Assembly: GCA_900291925.1 (NCBI GenBank) | Contig: UWYS01000016.1 | Location: forward strand, 372,001-436,000 | Reading direction: 5' to 3' | DNA length: 64,000 nt | From: Thecaphora thlaspeos | Taxonomy: Eukaryota; Basidiomycota; Ustilaginomycetes; Urocystidales; Glomosporiaceae | Shown here: piece after piece, positions 33,571 through 45,200 of the stretch | Numbering within the stretch: the stretch's first letter is position 1 | How the letters are laid out: each line of letters begins with the position of its first letter | The notes under the pieces: generated by a model | Told to the model about the DNA's origin: nothing | What the model saw: the letters and a program-made list of their open reading frames with translations, nothing else | Database searches by the model: none | Program-made: the position numbers and the translations under genes

Positions 33571-34267
33571 ATGGCTCGCAGGATTCACGCCCAGGCTGCA
33601 AGTCGCACATCGAAAGCAAAAGCAAGCAGGAACGAAGACGACGTTCGGGGCGAAACGCTCAAGCCAGAAAGCAGCGACGGCGTCGATGGCCAAGTAGGCA
33701 TGGATCCGCCATGTGTTTCGCCAGGGAAGGCTAACGCAAATCTGACTGACACGTTCTTCATCCTTACGCCACGACGATCAGAGCAAGCGCGCCGCTGCTG
33801 CCAGCGATAAGGGTCCTTGGACGCCGGCAGAGGTACGATTGGCCGCGTTTCTCGTCCCGTTCGTCTCACGCCGCTGCCTTTCCAGGCACCCATCCACCTT
33901 CGTCCGACCCGTTCCGTGTTGTCGTTGTAAAGGTCTGACAGCTATTCCGCTTGGCTTTCCGGAAGGTTTCGCCGATGTCGCAGAGTACGTTGCAGGGGTT
34001 CAACGACGAGCTTGGTACCGGTCGAACCACGATGTAAGTCTCACTCGCGACCGGCGATGCGCTGCAGAGCGAGATGAGGTTGACACGTCATCTGTCCCGA
34101 CGCGCCTGCATCCAGTGCTGTCAAGAGGAAGATCGAAAAGTGAGTCCGCTCGTCGACGGAGCCATTCCGGCAAAGCAAGGGCGGCTGACCAGGCTCTTTG
34201 ACTGTCCCCCGTCCTTGAGACGTCCAGACTCGAGGCGGAGATCGTTGCTCTGTTGAAAGGGGCCTAG
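33571..34267 (+). CDS. Small Myb/SANT-like protein B
   Basis: Exons 33571-33693, 33782-33832, 33942-34033, 34116-34139 and 34228-34267, 109 residues, all GT-AG. The N-terminal about 45 residues are basic and disordered. The domain reads KGPWTPAELFRLAFRKV, NDELGTGRTTIAVKRK, IEKLEAEIVALLKGA, a compact Trp-led three-helix pattern ending in a short coiled coil at the stop. Exon 4 is only 24 nt. The intron after R-T-T is in phase 2, as in gene A. The joined frame stays open across five exons and ends in a sensible helix, which supports the model. No recognised family name; likely nuclear. Convergent with SNX41 (228 bp between stops). Confidence 0.55.
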
Positions 34268-34495
34268 TAGCTTGACGAAACGACACCGAGACAGGGCTAG
34301 GGTGCTTACTCGTCGTTGCACTCGCGGGACGTTGTTTTCCCATGTCAGCGTCTCTGTGTAACTAGCTCAACGGAGCTCCGCTCAATCAATAACCTCTACC
34401 TTGTCACCATAAATTCTCCGACGAGATGGCACGGCTAGGTTTACAGTGTCTGCCTTATCCATCGTCTGGACTCGCCGGATCACAGGACCACATGC

Positions 34496-37116
34496 TCACT
34501 GGGACCGTGTCCGGCTTGTCGCTCCTCCGCCGTCTTCCCGTTGCTTCCTCACTAGGCTCGACTCCGGCATGTCGTCCGGCTTTTCGACGTTGTCGATCTC
34601 GGCTTTCGCCTCCTTCCAATTCTCGAGATTCTGCAGGGTGGTGTGGTGTGTATACGAAAAGCAGGAAGAATGGCGGTCAGCGCGTCGTACGGGGCGGAGC
34701 AAAGGGGTCCGAGCGCGTGGCCACGTACCAGTCGGCAGTACTCGCGATGCATCCGGGCAAATTCGAGCGTCATCTGCTTGAAGTCTGCAACCTTCTGCCG
34801 CTGGAAACGGTCCAAATCCGTCTGGATCGCCGTCGTTGCAAAGTGCAAGTCGTTGGCCGTCAAAGAGACCGCCTCCTCGAGCTGTCGGACAGGGGACAGA
34901 AGCAAATCACAGGGGAAAGGAGGAAACGTCTTCAGTGCCATCCCAACCCCTCTACGCTCGACCTCGAAGGCAACGCGCCGAGCACATCCTGCTCACCAGA
35001 GCAATGTCCTCCCTGAGCTTGCCGATGTTGTTCCTCCTGCTCGCATCCCTGTCGACGTCCATCACGCTGTGGAACGTGTGAGTGATTGCGCCGAGCAGGC
35101 CGTAGCCCGACGATCGAGACGAGCTTGAGGCCCGTTTGCCCGGCGAGAGCGGCGGCGACGCAGGCCCACCCTTTGCTGCGGCCGAAGATGCGGACGACGA
35201 TCGTGCCCGTGCGTCTGCACCGCCATCTTCTCTAGCACTGCCCGACTTGCTGCCAGAAGCTTCTGCATCGGCGGCCGAGCCGTAGAGCGAGCTTTGGGGT
35301 CGGAAGCCGGACCCGATGCTATCGCGGATACCGTTGGCATCGACGCCGCTGCCTGTCATCCTGCCATTGGTCAAGAGACCGGCGCCGCCCCGTTCCAGGG
35401 CCTCGTCGAGCCTCCGAGCCTCTGCTTCGACCCTTTCGAGCTCCACGATCTGCATCTTCTTGGCCTCGAGAGCGTCTTGGGCCAGCTCGTACTGCAGGTG
35501 CTTGAGATGGCGCCATTTGAGCATCTTTTGAATGATGGTTGCGAACTGCGTATATTCGCGCAATGGCTCGGTGAACCTTTCCTCCCAGTCCCGCAGCTTT
35601 GAGGAAAGACGTGGAGCAACGTGGCGACAAGGCAAGAAAGACGTCAGTGCTGCGTGCAGCGGCACCAGCGAGCCGCGAGCGTGCCTGACCTATCAGAGGA
35701 AGAAAGCGGAGGAGAGAGACCGGGAGAAGGGAGACTCACCATTTGTCCGGTAGACATGTAGACTGAGTCAGCCGCCTGGCCAGTACGCTCGATGGCCGTG
35801 GCCAATTGTCCCGACTCTGTCAAGCTGAAACCATTGAGGATCGCGCCCAGCTCTGCGTAATCCGCGGAAGCTTCTGCGAGTCGCAGATGAGGAGTGGGTT
35901 TCGCAGGCAGAAGGTAAGAGCCGGTAAGAGACGGTCAGAATTTGCCGATCGCAGCACGACGACGAGCTTGCGGTAGCCGCTTGGCCTCTGGCCCCCCTTT
36001 CCTTTCAAGAGCCTCCTCACCTGTCCATCTTCGCATCAGTCGCCTGTTGACCTTCTCCATGCTGCCGCTCAGGTGGTTGGCGAAGCGGTTGGTGAAGGCT
36101 TCGGAATCAACAAATCTCTGGTTGGGCTGCTTCAGCGACGAGACCGACGAAGGGAGCGGCAGGGCTGCGTAGGCAGGCGAGGCGTGCGGATCGGCCGGGT
36201 TCTGGGCCGGCGCCTTTAGGTTGGACTTGGGCAAGTGAGAGAGCGGGGGCGAGTTGAGAATCTCGGGCCAAGGGTGGCGGCCGTCGAGGAACTTGCAGAG
36301 CACCTCGTCGTCGCGGAGCTTGGGATGGTTGTCGCATCGTCGGAGGAAGCTCTGCAGCATCCTCCGCCTACGTGCGATGATGGTGGCATCTTCCTTTGCC
36401 GTGCTCTGCTTGGCCGCGTAGTCGGAGAGAGTATGCTTGGAGGGGATGGGCGGGATAATGATGGTCGGGTGCAGCTTGACTAGCGCATCGCGGAGGGCTT
36501 CAAATTCGGAGTACCTCCTCTTTGCCTCGCTCGCCTGACGGGACCGGAACAATAGGAGAGATCATGGACGGGAAGCAGCTGGGTCAGAACGCGGCATGCC
36601 GCTTGCAAGCTGTCTACGGGGTCGACGTACCCCGTTGCGGATGACATAGGCGATGAAGGAAGATGCTCCGTCGCTAGTCTTTTGGGCATCGACGATCTGC
36701 AGGAGCCAAGGAAAGAGCCAGAGTATGTGCGTCAGTTGTCAGGTCTCTCGAGCATTGTGGAGAACGTCGCGAAGGGATAGGCTGGAGGAAGGCAGGCGCA
36801 AACGCACCTCAATGATGGATGGCGGAATTGCTGTGGTGACCCTGCTTGGGTTGGGCTGCGAGCCCGATGGAGCGTGACTGTGACGCTGCTCCTGATCCTG
36901 TTGTTGGACTTGAGCAGCTGCGGTCGAGCCTGCGCCGTGGTTGCGCTCGAAGAAGAGGGAAGTGGCGGGGGAGCCCGAGGGCGAGGCTGAGACAGCGGCC
37001 GCATCGGGATCGGACGAGTCGGCATGCGGTTGATGGGATTGTCCGGGATGCGCAAGTGGCTCATCGTCGTCGGGGATCTGGAAAGGGTCGAGGATGGGAC
37101 TGTTGCTGTCGCTCAT
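34496..37116 (-). CDS. Sorting nexin Snx41/Atg20 (PX-BAR)
   Basis: Endosomal PX-BAR protein binding PI3P; Snx41/Atg20 with Snx4/Atg24 acts in endosome recycling and selective autophagy. Exons 37116-36808, 36696-36631, 36534-36021, 35873-35740, 35596-34997, 34881-34729, 34630-34496, 636 residues. The N-terminal about 100 residues are disordered. The PX domain (about 104-240) has IVDAQKTSDGASSFIAYVI, EAKRRYSEFEALRD (PI3P Arg in RRYSEF), IIPPIPSKHTLSDYAAKQ and RRRMLQSFLRRC. Next, SPPLSHLPKSNLKAP and FTNRFANHLSGSMEKVNRR lead into the BAR region, split by a Ser/Ala-rich insertion (about 400-500) typical of Snx41. The final helix is NLENWKEAKAEIDN. The ATG at 37149 is an alternative start. Confidence 0.87.
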
Positions 37117-37805
37117 GGCGAGAGGGGCGGGGTAGGGTGGCGTACGCACCGGCGACAGCGTCGGCTGAGGTTGTCAAGGTACGGAGCTGGGCAAGGCGTT
37201 GTCTACTACTGCGCCGGAGAGGGGGGAAGTGCGGGAGCGAGATGCGTCGTTGGTGGGGGGCGACAGCGATATTGGTGGGTGATGGAGGTGGAGGAGGAAG
37301 AGGAAGAGGAGGGCGACGCGACGACGACGACGGCGACGGCGACGGGCTCAGCAGGAGCGGAGTTGGAGCAAAGGCGTGGGTCCGTGAGCCGCGGCGCGGC
37401 TTGCTCGACATTCTTTATTCGCACGGGAGCAACAGAGGCGCCGCTTGCTCGCACAGACCCTTGTCCTCTCGTGACTTCCAGCGCATCAGGCGGCTGCTGG
37501 CCCGCCCCCGTTTGCCAACCAACTTCCTGTTTCCGCCCCACCGCCTGCCTCGCCCCAGTCACCACCACCCTCGTCTTCGCCGCCATCTCTGCAATCATCC
37601 AACCACCATGGCTGCAACACTGCGCGTCCCTTGATCCCCGCTTCTTTGGCTCGAATCCCGCTCAGCAGCCAAGTCCTAGCCCAGAGTCTGGTCAAGCGCA
37701 TCTCGTCCCTTTGCCTTTGACGTCATACTCCGCACTCGCACTCGCACTCTGCACACCGCCACACCGCCAAACCGCCAAACCGCCACACTGCTACGCGCTA
37801 GCAGC
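37117..37805. promoter_or_regulatory. Divergent promoter region of SNX41 and YOS9
   Basis: 689 bp with no recognised gene. Short repeats of GCACTC/ACCGCCAAACCGCC occur near 37734-37785 in the presumed YOS9 leader. No TATA box seen. Confidence 0.4.
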
Positions 37806-40274
37806 ATGCTCGGTGCACCTCTCGCAGCCCTATACCTCGTGGCCCTCGCCGGCTCGTCGGTCGCCGCCACTGGCACTTTCCCGCAAGACGTCTTTGCTAG
37901 GCCCGCCTTTGAACCCCAGATTGGCTTGCGCCACGACGCGCACAATCTACCCATTCGCTACCACACAGCCATCACCATCATGCGCCAGCAGAGCACAGGC
38001 AGCGGCAGCATCGACGCCAGGCGCGCCGCGTCGTCGCTCCCCACCGCCACTGCAGACCTCGCCGTGGCCGACCTGGGTGATGACCGCAACCCCCACGCCC
38101 CGCCCCTTTCTTGGTTCTTGCACCGCTCCGGTGCAGCCACCGCCCACCTCTGCGCCATCCCAGACTTTACCGCCGCCCAGACTCCGACCCCGTCCTCGGC
38201 CGTCGATGCCATCGACAACTCCACCTCGTCGCTCCCGCGCCAGGCCCTCGTCGTCCGCGCCCTCCACCTCATCGAGCCGCTCAAGCAGATTTGCCTCTTC
38301 CACACCATCGACTGGTTCACCTACAGCTTCTGTCATGGCAAATACGTCCGCCAGTTCCGCGCTCTCACCCCCGCATCGGCCGCCGACAGGGCAAACAAGC
38401 GCGCCGGAGGCGGAGCAAACGGCAAAAAGGCAGCCATCAAGGCGGCCGCCGAAGTCGCAAAGCTCAGAGCGCCAGTCGCAGATACTGCCTATGATGCCTT
38501 TACCCTCGGACGCTGGAGGCCCGACAATGACCGCATCGTCGATTCAGACGAACCTCGCGCCTCCAAAGCACCGGGTACTGCCACGTCACAGCAGCCGGCC
38601 TCGAAGACGTCCAAGACCTCACTTTCGACCGCTATCGGCATCCCCTCGGGTACCGGTACCGAGCTCATCGAGGTGGTCCAGTTTGGCGACTGGGACGAGG
38701 AAGAGCTCCACGCTCAAGAATCCCAGATCCAGTCGCGCCTCTCGTCATCGTCCACGGGCACCACGTCTGCGCGCCCTAGCTCCGCGGCTCACCTCAACCG
38801 CCAGCGTTACATTTCGCAGACATGGTCGGACGGCACCTTGTGCGACATCAACAACCAGCCTCGCTCCATCGAGGTCCAGTTCCACTGCGGCAACCGCAAG
38901 GGCCTCGGCGACCAAATCGTTGCCCTCAAGGAGACTACGATCTGCAATTACGTCGTCATCATCGAGACTTCCAGGCTCTGCAGCGAGCCGGCTTTTGCAG
39001 GGGCCAAGGACGATGTGGTCCACCAGGTCAAATGCCACAAGGTCGTCAGGGACGACTGGCCAGGATTGGCGTTGGGCGATTCTCCCGCCACCTCCGTACA
39101 GGCAGACCGCGATGGCGGTGTCGCGGGAAAGCCAGCAAGGGCCGGGGCGAGTCTGGCAAGCGATCGGGTCGGCGACGGTGAAGAGGTCGCGGCCAACGAC
39201 GCTCAGGCTGCCCAAGAACGCCGTTCTGATACTGCAGCCCACGAGGTTCGCCCTCATCACGGGATGAACCGTGGATCCGGGGCGGTCGATGGATCTGGCA
39301 GCCATACCTATGGCGATCTCTCCCGCTTCAGCTCAGTGCACGACGACTTCTACGACGAGGCCTTGGGGGGAGACGGCTACCTGGATGAGCAAGACGACGA
39401 AGACGCGTTATACGAGCCAGAAGCAGCCTACCGGGACCGCTACGACGTAGGCGCAGGCGATGATGAGTTCTTCGAGGAAAAAGGGGAGATGTACTTCAAA
39501 ATCGGGCTGGACGAAGACGGCAAGGTGTCGGTCGACGTGCTGAGCGAGGAGGAGGCTGCCGAGGAGCGCGCGCTTGATCTCACCGAAGCGGAGCAGAAGG
39601 CCGGTATGGGAGCGGACAGCGATGCGAGCGCATCGGCCGACGGTAAAGGTGGATCCCGACGCAGCCGACGGACCCGCCGCGAGGCAGACGTGCAAATCGA
39701 CCTGACCGACCTGCTCGACGACTCTGACCTGTTGGACACCGCGGGCGATGCCGACGAGGAGGCGCACAGAGCGCTGGCCAAGACGATCGAACAGAAGCTC
39801 GGCCAGGCGCGGGAAAGGTCGCAGCGTACGCAGCACGGCGACGGCGAAGTTGCGGCTTCCGAAGCACGCACAGCCGACGACGCGCGGAGAGGGTCCATGG
39901 AGGAGTCGCAAGCATTCGTAGATCTCTACCAGGAGCTCCTCGAAGCCATGAGGGACGATCCTCTGAACCGGCCCGACACGGCCGAGGGCGGTCACAATGA
40001 GGCGGAGGCGGACGCCGAAGGGCCCAAAGCGGCCCAGCCCAATCCGGTCCAGGAGGCGACCCGCCGTGCAGCGACTGATCAGGCCACCGCCGCCGCGACC
40101 GATGACAGCACGCTGCACCCGGCCAACTTCCCGCGCAACGGCCGCATGGCAAAGGTGGGCGACAGCCTGGTGGAGAGGGCGAAGCGATCCTATGAAGCCA
40201 AAGACCGCAATCGAGAGAAGGCCAAAAAGGACAGCCACCGTCCCCATCTGGACGCCGTCAGGGTCGAGCTGTAG
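37806..40274 (+). CDS. YOS9: Yos9/OS-9 ER quality-control lectin
   Basis: OS-9/Yos9 proteins read trimmed N-glycans on misfolded proteins and hand them to the Hrd1 ERAD complex in the ER lumen. Single exon, 822 residues. The signal peptide MLGAPLAALYLVALAGSSVAA is typical. The MRH domain starts at CLFHTIDWFTYSFCHGKYVRQF (about 163-184), is interrupted by an insertion of about 150 residues rich in Ala, Lys and Ser, and resumes at QTWSDGTLCDINNQPRS with EVQFHCGN and IIETSRLC (mannose-binding and disulphide positions). The C-terminal 400 residues are acidic and Ala-rich. The C-terminus is RVEL, not a standard HDEL. Start chosen at the signal peptide. Confidence 0.85.
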   Translation: MLGAPLAALYLVALAGSSVAATGTFPQDVFARPAFEPQIGLRHDAHNLPIRYHTAITIMRQQSTGSGSIDARRAASSLPTATADLAVADLGDDRNPHAPPLSWFLHRSGAATAHLCAIPDFTAAQTPTPSSAVDAIDNSTSSLPRQALVVRALHLIEPLKQICLFHTIDWFTYSFCHGKYVRQFRALTPASAADRANKRAGGGANGKKAAIKAAAEVAKLRAPVADTAYDAFTLGRWRPDNDRIVDSDEPRASKAPGTATSQQPASKTSKTSLSTAIGIPSGTGTELIEVVQFGDWDEEELHAQESQIQSRLSSSSTGTTSARPSSAAHLNRQRYISQTWSDGTLCDINNQPRSIEVQFHCGNRKGLGDQIVALKETTICNYVVIIETSRLCSEPAFAGAKDDVVHQVKCHKVVRDDWPGLALGDSPATSVQADRDGGVAGKPARAGASLASDRVGDGEEVAANDAQAAQERRSDTAAHEVRPHHGMNRGSGAVDGSGSHTYGDLSRFSSVHDDFYDEALGGDGYLDEQDDEDALYEPEAAYRDRYDVGAGDDEFFEEKGEMYFKIGLDEDGKVSVDVLSEEEAAEERALDLTEAEQKAGMGADSDASASADGKGGSRRSRRTRREADVQIDLTDLLDDSDLLDTAGDADEEAHRALAKTIEQKLGQARERSQRTQHGDGEVAASEARTADDARRGSMEESQAFVDLYQELLEAMRDDPLNRPDTAEGGHNEAEADAEGPKAAQPNPVQEATRRAATDQATAAATDDSTLHPANFPRNGRMAKVGDSLVERAKRSYEAKDRNREKAKKDSHRPHLDAVRVEL

Positions 40275-42240
40275 ACAGAAGAAATCCAATCAATCACACT
40301 GTAGGCCCATACAGGCGTATCCCAAGCAGGTTCCCCGCGGGGTCCGTGACGGATGGCGCAGACTGAATCAGGCGCTCCGAACGAATCCTGTCTCGATTCG
40401 ACTTGTTCCCGCGGGTCCATCGGACCCTGGACCGAGGCCTACCCGGCCTTCCGACGGGCATGGCACGGTAGGCCGGCTGCCTGTTTGAGGAGCATTGCGC
40501 TCGCGCTTGACGCCTTGAGCCCAGGCCCAGTCGTTACTGCTTGGAAGGACTTGAGTCGTTAAGGGCGATCGCGTTGACCTTGGGCGCTTTGATCGTTGGC
40601 CAAGGGCCGAAAGGGTGGGATAATTGGCCGCACCGCTGCATGCATCGGAACGGGCAACAAGGACATCGAGGCTATACAGGTGTAGTGATTGTCCGGCGTT
40701 TCTTGATGCCAAGCTGGGCACGACCCCGCGGAAGAGCCAATCAAGGACGGTGCGATCTAGAGATCCCAGGAGGGGTGAGCAAACAAGGATGGGTTCACTG
40801 ACGACTAGCAGACGACCCTGACAGCTGGCCCACCAGCTGTGCAGCACAACGAGCACCAGGTGAACGGTCTATCCATCGCGGATCTGGGACAGGAGGTCGG
40901 CATTGCCCGAGATCCATTGTTTGCTGGGCGATGTCAACAGACACACGGTCTACGCATACTGCCTTCGGTCCGGACGATCGACACGGTCCCGCGTCAGATG
41001 GATCATGCGCAGACCAGATACTCTCGCACGGCCTGATCTGCGCGGCGCCTAACGCCGCACGGTACTACGATGCAGCGTTTGTAGCTTGCCTCGGCGTATG
41101 GTGCAGCGACAAGACCAAGGCGAAGGGTGGACTGTTGATGGATCGGCCGCTGCAAGGAGGGCAGTGAGGTGCAAGAGGTTCGTTCTTTTTGCCATGGAGG
41201 CCGGTAGATAGTGTCCGTGGTGCACGGTTGCGGCGCTGATGCGAAGGTTCGCCGGGAGGGACCGACTGCGAGAGCACCGAGCCACCTTAAGATCAGGGAC
41301 GATGCAGCGACGGACGAACGGCACTGCGCGCAGAAGGGAGGGGGGACACCAGCGTACAGCTGCTGTCCAAATGGTAGAAGAGGCTTGCCGTTGATGGATA
41401 CTCTGCCAGCCGGAGGCGGCATAGATCTCTGGCGGAACTTGAAGGCCGATTGACGTGCAACTAACACCGACGGAAGGGCGGAAGGGGAGGTACAGCGGAT
41501 CAGCGGGCGAGGGGCCGCAGTCGGCCGCCGGCGATGTTGGACACAGTGTGTAGTTGGCGCTCCGCAGCAGAGACGGTGTCGGAGAAAAGCCAAGGTAGGG
41601 CATAACCCCCTTGGGCTGAACAGAACCTTTCCTGGCGCCACATCCTGCGCTCGACGCTGGGGCTGGCGCCGAGCTGGCAGATGCGTGGACGGCGCCACGC
41701 GGCGTTGTTGGATCACGAAGTGCTAGATATGCTAAGGAGCGTTTCTGCTCCGTCGGCAGCCGACCGGTGGGTCATGCGATAGTCGAGGCTCGGGACGACG
41801 CGTGTGGATGGTGAGTGGAGGTGGCGAGGGCCGTCATGGTCGTGCGTGCGCGACCGCTGTCGCCTTGCGGTTTGCATCGATGGGCGACGGGTTGGTGCTT
41901 GGCACGACCGAGATTCAGGTGGGCATGAAGCGGGAGGGGAATGATGTTGCTTGTCCTTTCTGTCTCAATCATGTCAATGCCATCTCGCACCTGCCTGGCC
42001 CTGAGCGAGGCAGGGCGAGCATGAGCAGAGAAGACGATTCAGAACTTCGCTCCACGAGCTAATGGCGGCAGCCTATGTGGGATGGAAGCCTGCAAGCAAT
42101 CAACGAGTCGCCAAGGCACGTGCCACAGAGGATCTGTTGAAGCATGCTGGTGCCGAGGTTGGTCTACCGCAGCTTCGACCGATAAATCCGTAAGATAGAT
42201 TTTCACTCCGCCCGACGAAGCCCTGTTTCTTAAGCCCTGA
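40275..42240. other. Gene-poor 2-kb stretch before the transposon island
   Basis: About 1.97 kb. Several open frames (largest 41003-41716, minus) show only low-complexity Arg/Ser/Pro sequence typical of chance frames in GC-rich DNA, with no motif or splice logic. No tRNA-like B box was found by eye. It could be the degraded edge of the mobile-element island. Confidence 0.4.
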
Positions 42241-45200
42241 ACACACATATAAATAGGACCAAGTAACAGGCTACATTGAGCCGAAAGAACCAATCAATTT
42301 CCATTCAATCATCCACTGCAAACCTATTGCACCACACCAAATCTTAGCACTATCCACATGCCTACTTCTCTCAATCAACAACAGCTTATGAGCCCAAAAT
42401 GGATTCAACACTAAGTAACAGTATCAAACACCTCCATCCCAACACTTGACTTGTCAGAAATGTATCCCCAATTGGTGAAGAAGATCAAAACACTTCTCAA
42501 GCTACAAAATTCACTCTATTGGTGAATTGTGATAGGAAAGTACTTACAACCCAAGCCAACTCAAACCACTTCAGAAGTCAAGACCAACAACAAAGATGTC
42601 TCTGATCCCTCAATCTTCGAGGGTAAATTGGGCAAATGGCTGATACTTGACACCAAAGCAATGGCTTGGATCAACACCTACCTAGAACCAGCACAACAAG
42701 GCCTTGTCCAAAACATCAAAATCTTGCACAATGTTTAGAAGATCCTCAAAGCTCACTACAAGTACAACCTGATTCAGTGTACTGCCAAACTGGAAAATCA
42801 ACTTGCAACCATGCACCAAGGAAGCAATTTGATCCTCAAGTTTGTGCAAAGAATTGACAGTGTGACAGAACAACTCTCTGCAACACTGGCAACCCTGTCA
42901 CGCTGCAACACAAACTCTGGGTACTCCTTGGAGGACTTGTGGAACACCACAAGACATGGCAAAAGATTTTTCATCATAAAAGCAATCTCTTTGCCCAAAC
43001 CAATTCTCTATCAACCTACAAAATGAAACAGAAGGCTATCAAAGATTACCAGTCTGTTGTTGACACTCTATCCTTGTCCAAAACAGAGGAAAGAATGTGA
43101 AGAAAGCTTGTAGAGCCCACCATTGCCACAACTATGAACATATTGACAACAAAGCTCAAGAAAGCCAGGGAAGCTACAGCTCCACTGCCCACTCCAAAGG
43201 ATACAACTCGAAATCTGCTCAAGTGCACATACTGCAACAAAAGCAGACGCACAGCCATACAATGCTTCGAGAACCTGGAACAAAAGAATGGCCTAGAAAA
43301 GCAAACCCAACATCGAGACATAGGATCTGTTGCCAAAGAAACAAACTCCACAACCAAAGAATCCAACATGGGTATGCAAATGTGATGCGTCGCCATGACA
43401 ACTACACCCACAGACACCTGCTTGGCTGCTATCTCAGCCCAAGACAAATCCAAGTGCTGGATGATCAATTGCGGTGCAACATCACACATGACAAATGACC
43501 TGTCATGGTTCACCAACATTGGGAAAATCACCACACCATGGCAAGTCGAAATTGCCAACAAAGAACAGGTGCCAGCCAAAGGCAAAGGTACCATTGAACT
43601 TTGCATTGACACACCAATGGGACCCACTAAACTCATCATGAGGAATGTGCTTTATGTACCAGATCTTGGTTGCTGCAACCTGTTCTCACTCTCAGAATTG
43701 CAGGACCTTGGATGCAATGTCCAATTTGTCAAAGGGGGTGTCCAATTCTACAACACAAAGAACATCTGCTTTGTGATGGGCTCAAAGAAGGTGCCTTCAA
43801 CTACCTCAATGGTGTGAAGTTCACTGAAACTCCTGAAGTTTTGCACCTTGACTTGGCACTGGCAGCTGCCAAACCCAAAAACAAGGCCGAACTTTGGCAC
43901 AATTGTCTTGGCCACCTTCACCATTGTGCCGTCACCAAAACCTCGAACCTGGTGGATGGAATCAATGTCTTGCATGAAGGTGCAAACTCAGTGGAACCAC
44001 TTTGCGAACCCTGCATCAAAGGCCCATTGGTGCCTGTTCCATATGAACAATGAACACTCCAACCTCATCCTTGGACAAGTCCACAGCAACCTAAGTGGAA
44101 AGCATTTGCCTACATATGACAGCTACTACTATGCGGCCACCTTCATTGATAATTCCACTCACTTCATCTACAGAGTGCTCCTCTAAACTAAAGACAGAAC
44201 CCTCCCCTCATTTCAAAGGTACCACAACCTTGTGGAAAATATGAAAAATCACAGGATCCTACAACTCCTCACAGACAACAGCAGCAAATATGTCAATGCA
44301 AAATTTGCTCTGTACCTCATCAACTCGGGCATTGTCCATAAGCCTGTTGTACCCTACACACCACAACAAAATGGTGTTGCCAAACAAATGATGCAGACCA
44401 TCTTTGAGATGACTCAATGCATGCTCCAACACTACAGTCACAACTCATCCCTCTGGGGCAAGGCCTTCAACTATGCCTGTTTCATTTGCAATCGATGCAG
44501 TACCTCCCTTGTCAAGCACGTGACTCTGTACAAAGCAGTCATTGGCAAGAAGCCAACCCTTGCAAAAGCGCAAACTTTTGGCTGCCCCACTTGGGTTGTA
44601 ACCCCCTCTAAGCTTTGCACCAAGTTCTCCCCAAAGGCAATGAAGCTCATATTCATCAGTGTTGACAAAGATACCCAAGAATGGCATCTGTTCAACACCA
44701 CAAAGAAACAAGTCATTGTGGCATGCAATGCCATCTTCGACAAGCACAGCCCCACAAGCACTACTCCGTTGCAACTAAACTCGGACGCAGATAGCACAAC
44801 CTTGGACAACAAATCCAACTCTGATGACTTGCTCCTGCTCTTGGCCATTGTTCTGTTGCCAACAACCGCTCCCAAACCACGCACGGTTGCTGATGCTGTT
44901 GAATCCCTCCTATCCCTTCATCAATCAGATGTCCCCACTCCTTTGTTGGACCTTGCTCCTCCCCTCAAGTGCCACAGTCAAAGGTTTGTCGCCAAGCATC
45001 GCAGAGACTGAAAAATCAACTTTGGGATACCGTTCCCTTCCCTTTTGCAAATGCAGACTCCCAGACAGACACTGCAACTCTGCTTCAGCTGCTTTTGACA
45101 CTAACATGGATGGCAAGCCTCTCACCATCAATGCAGCAAGAAAGAGACCCAACTGGCCTAAATGGGATGCAGCAATTCAAAAGGAGCTCAACAGTCACGC

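Noticed and set aside
41003..41716. 237-codon minus-strand open frame
   Set aside because: Composition-driven; many Cys/Arg/Pro without motif; several overlapping frames of equal quality.
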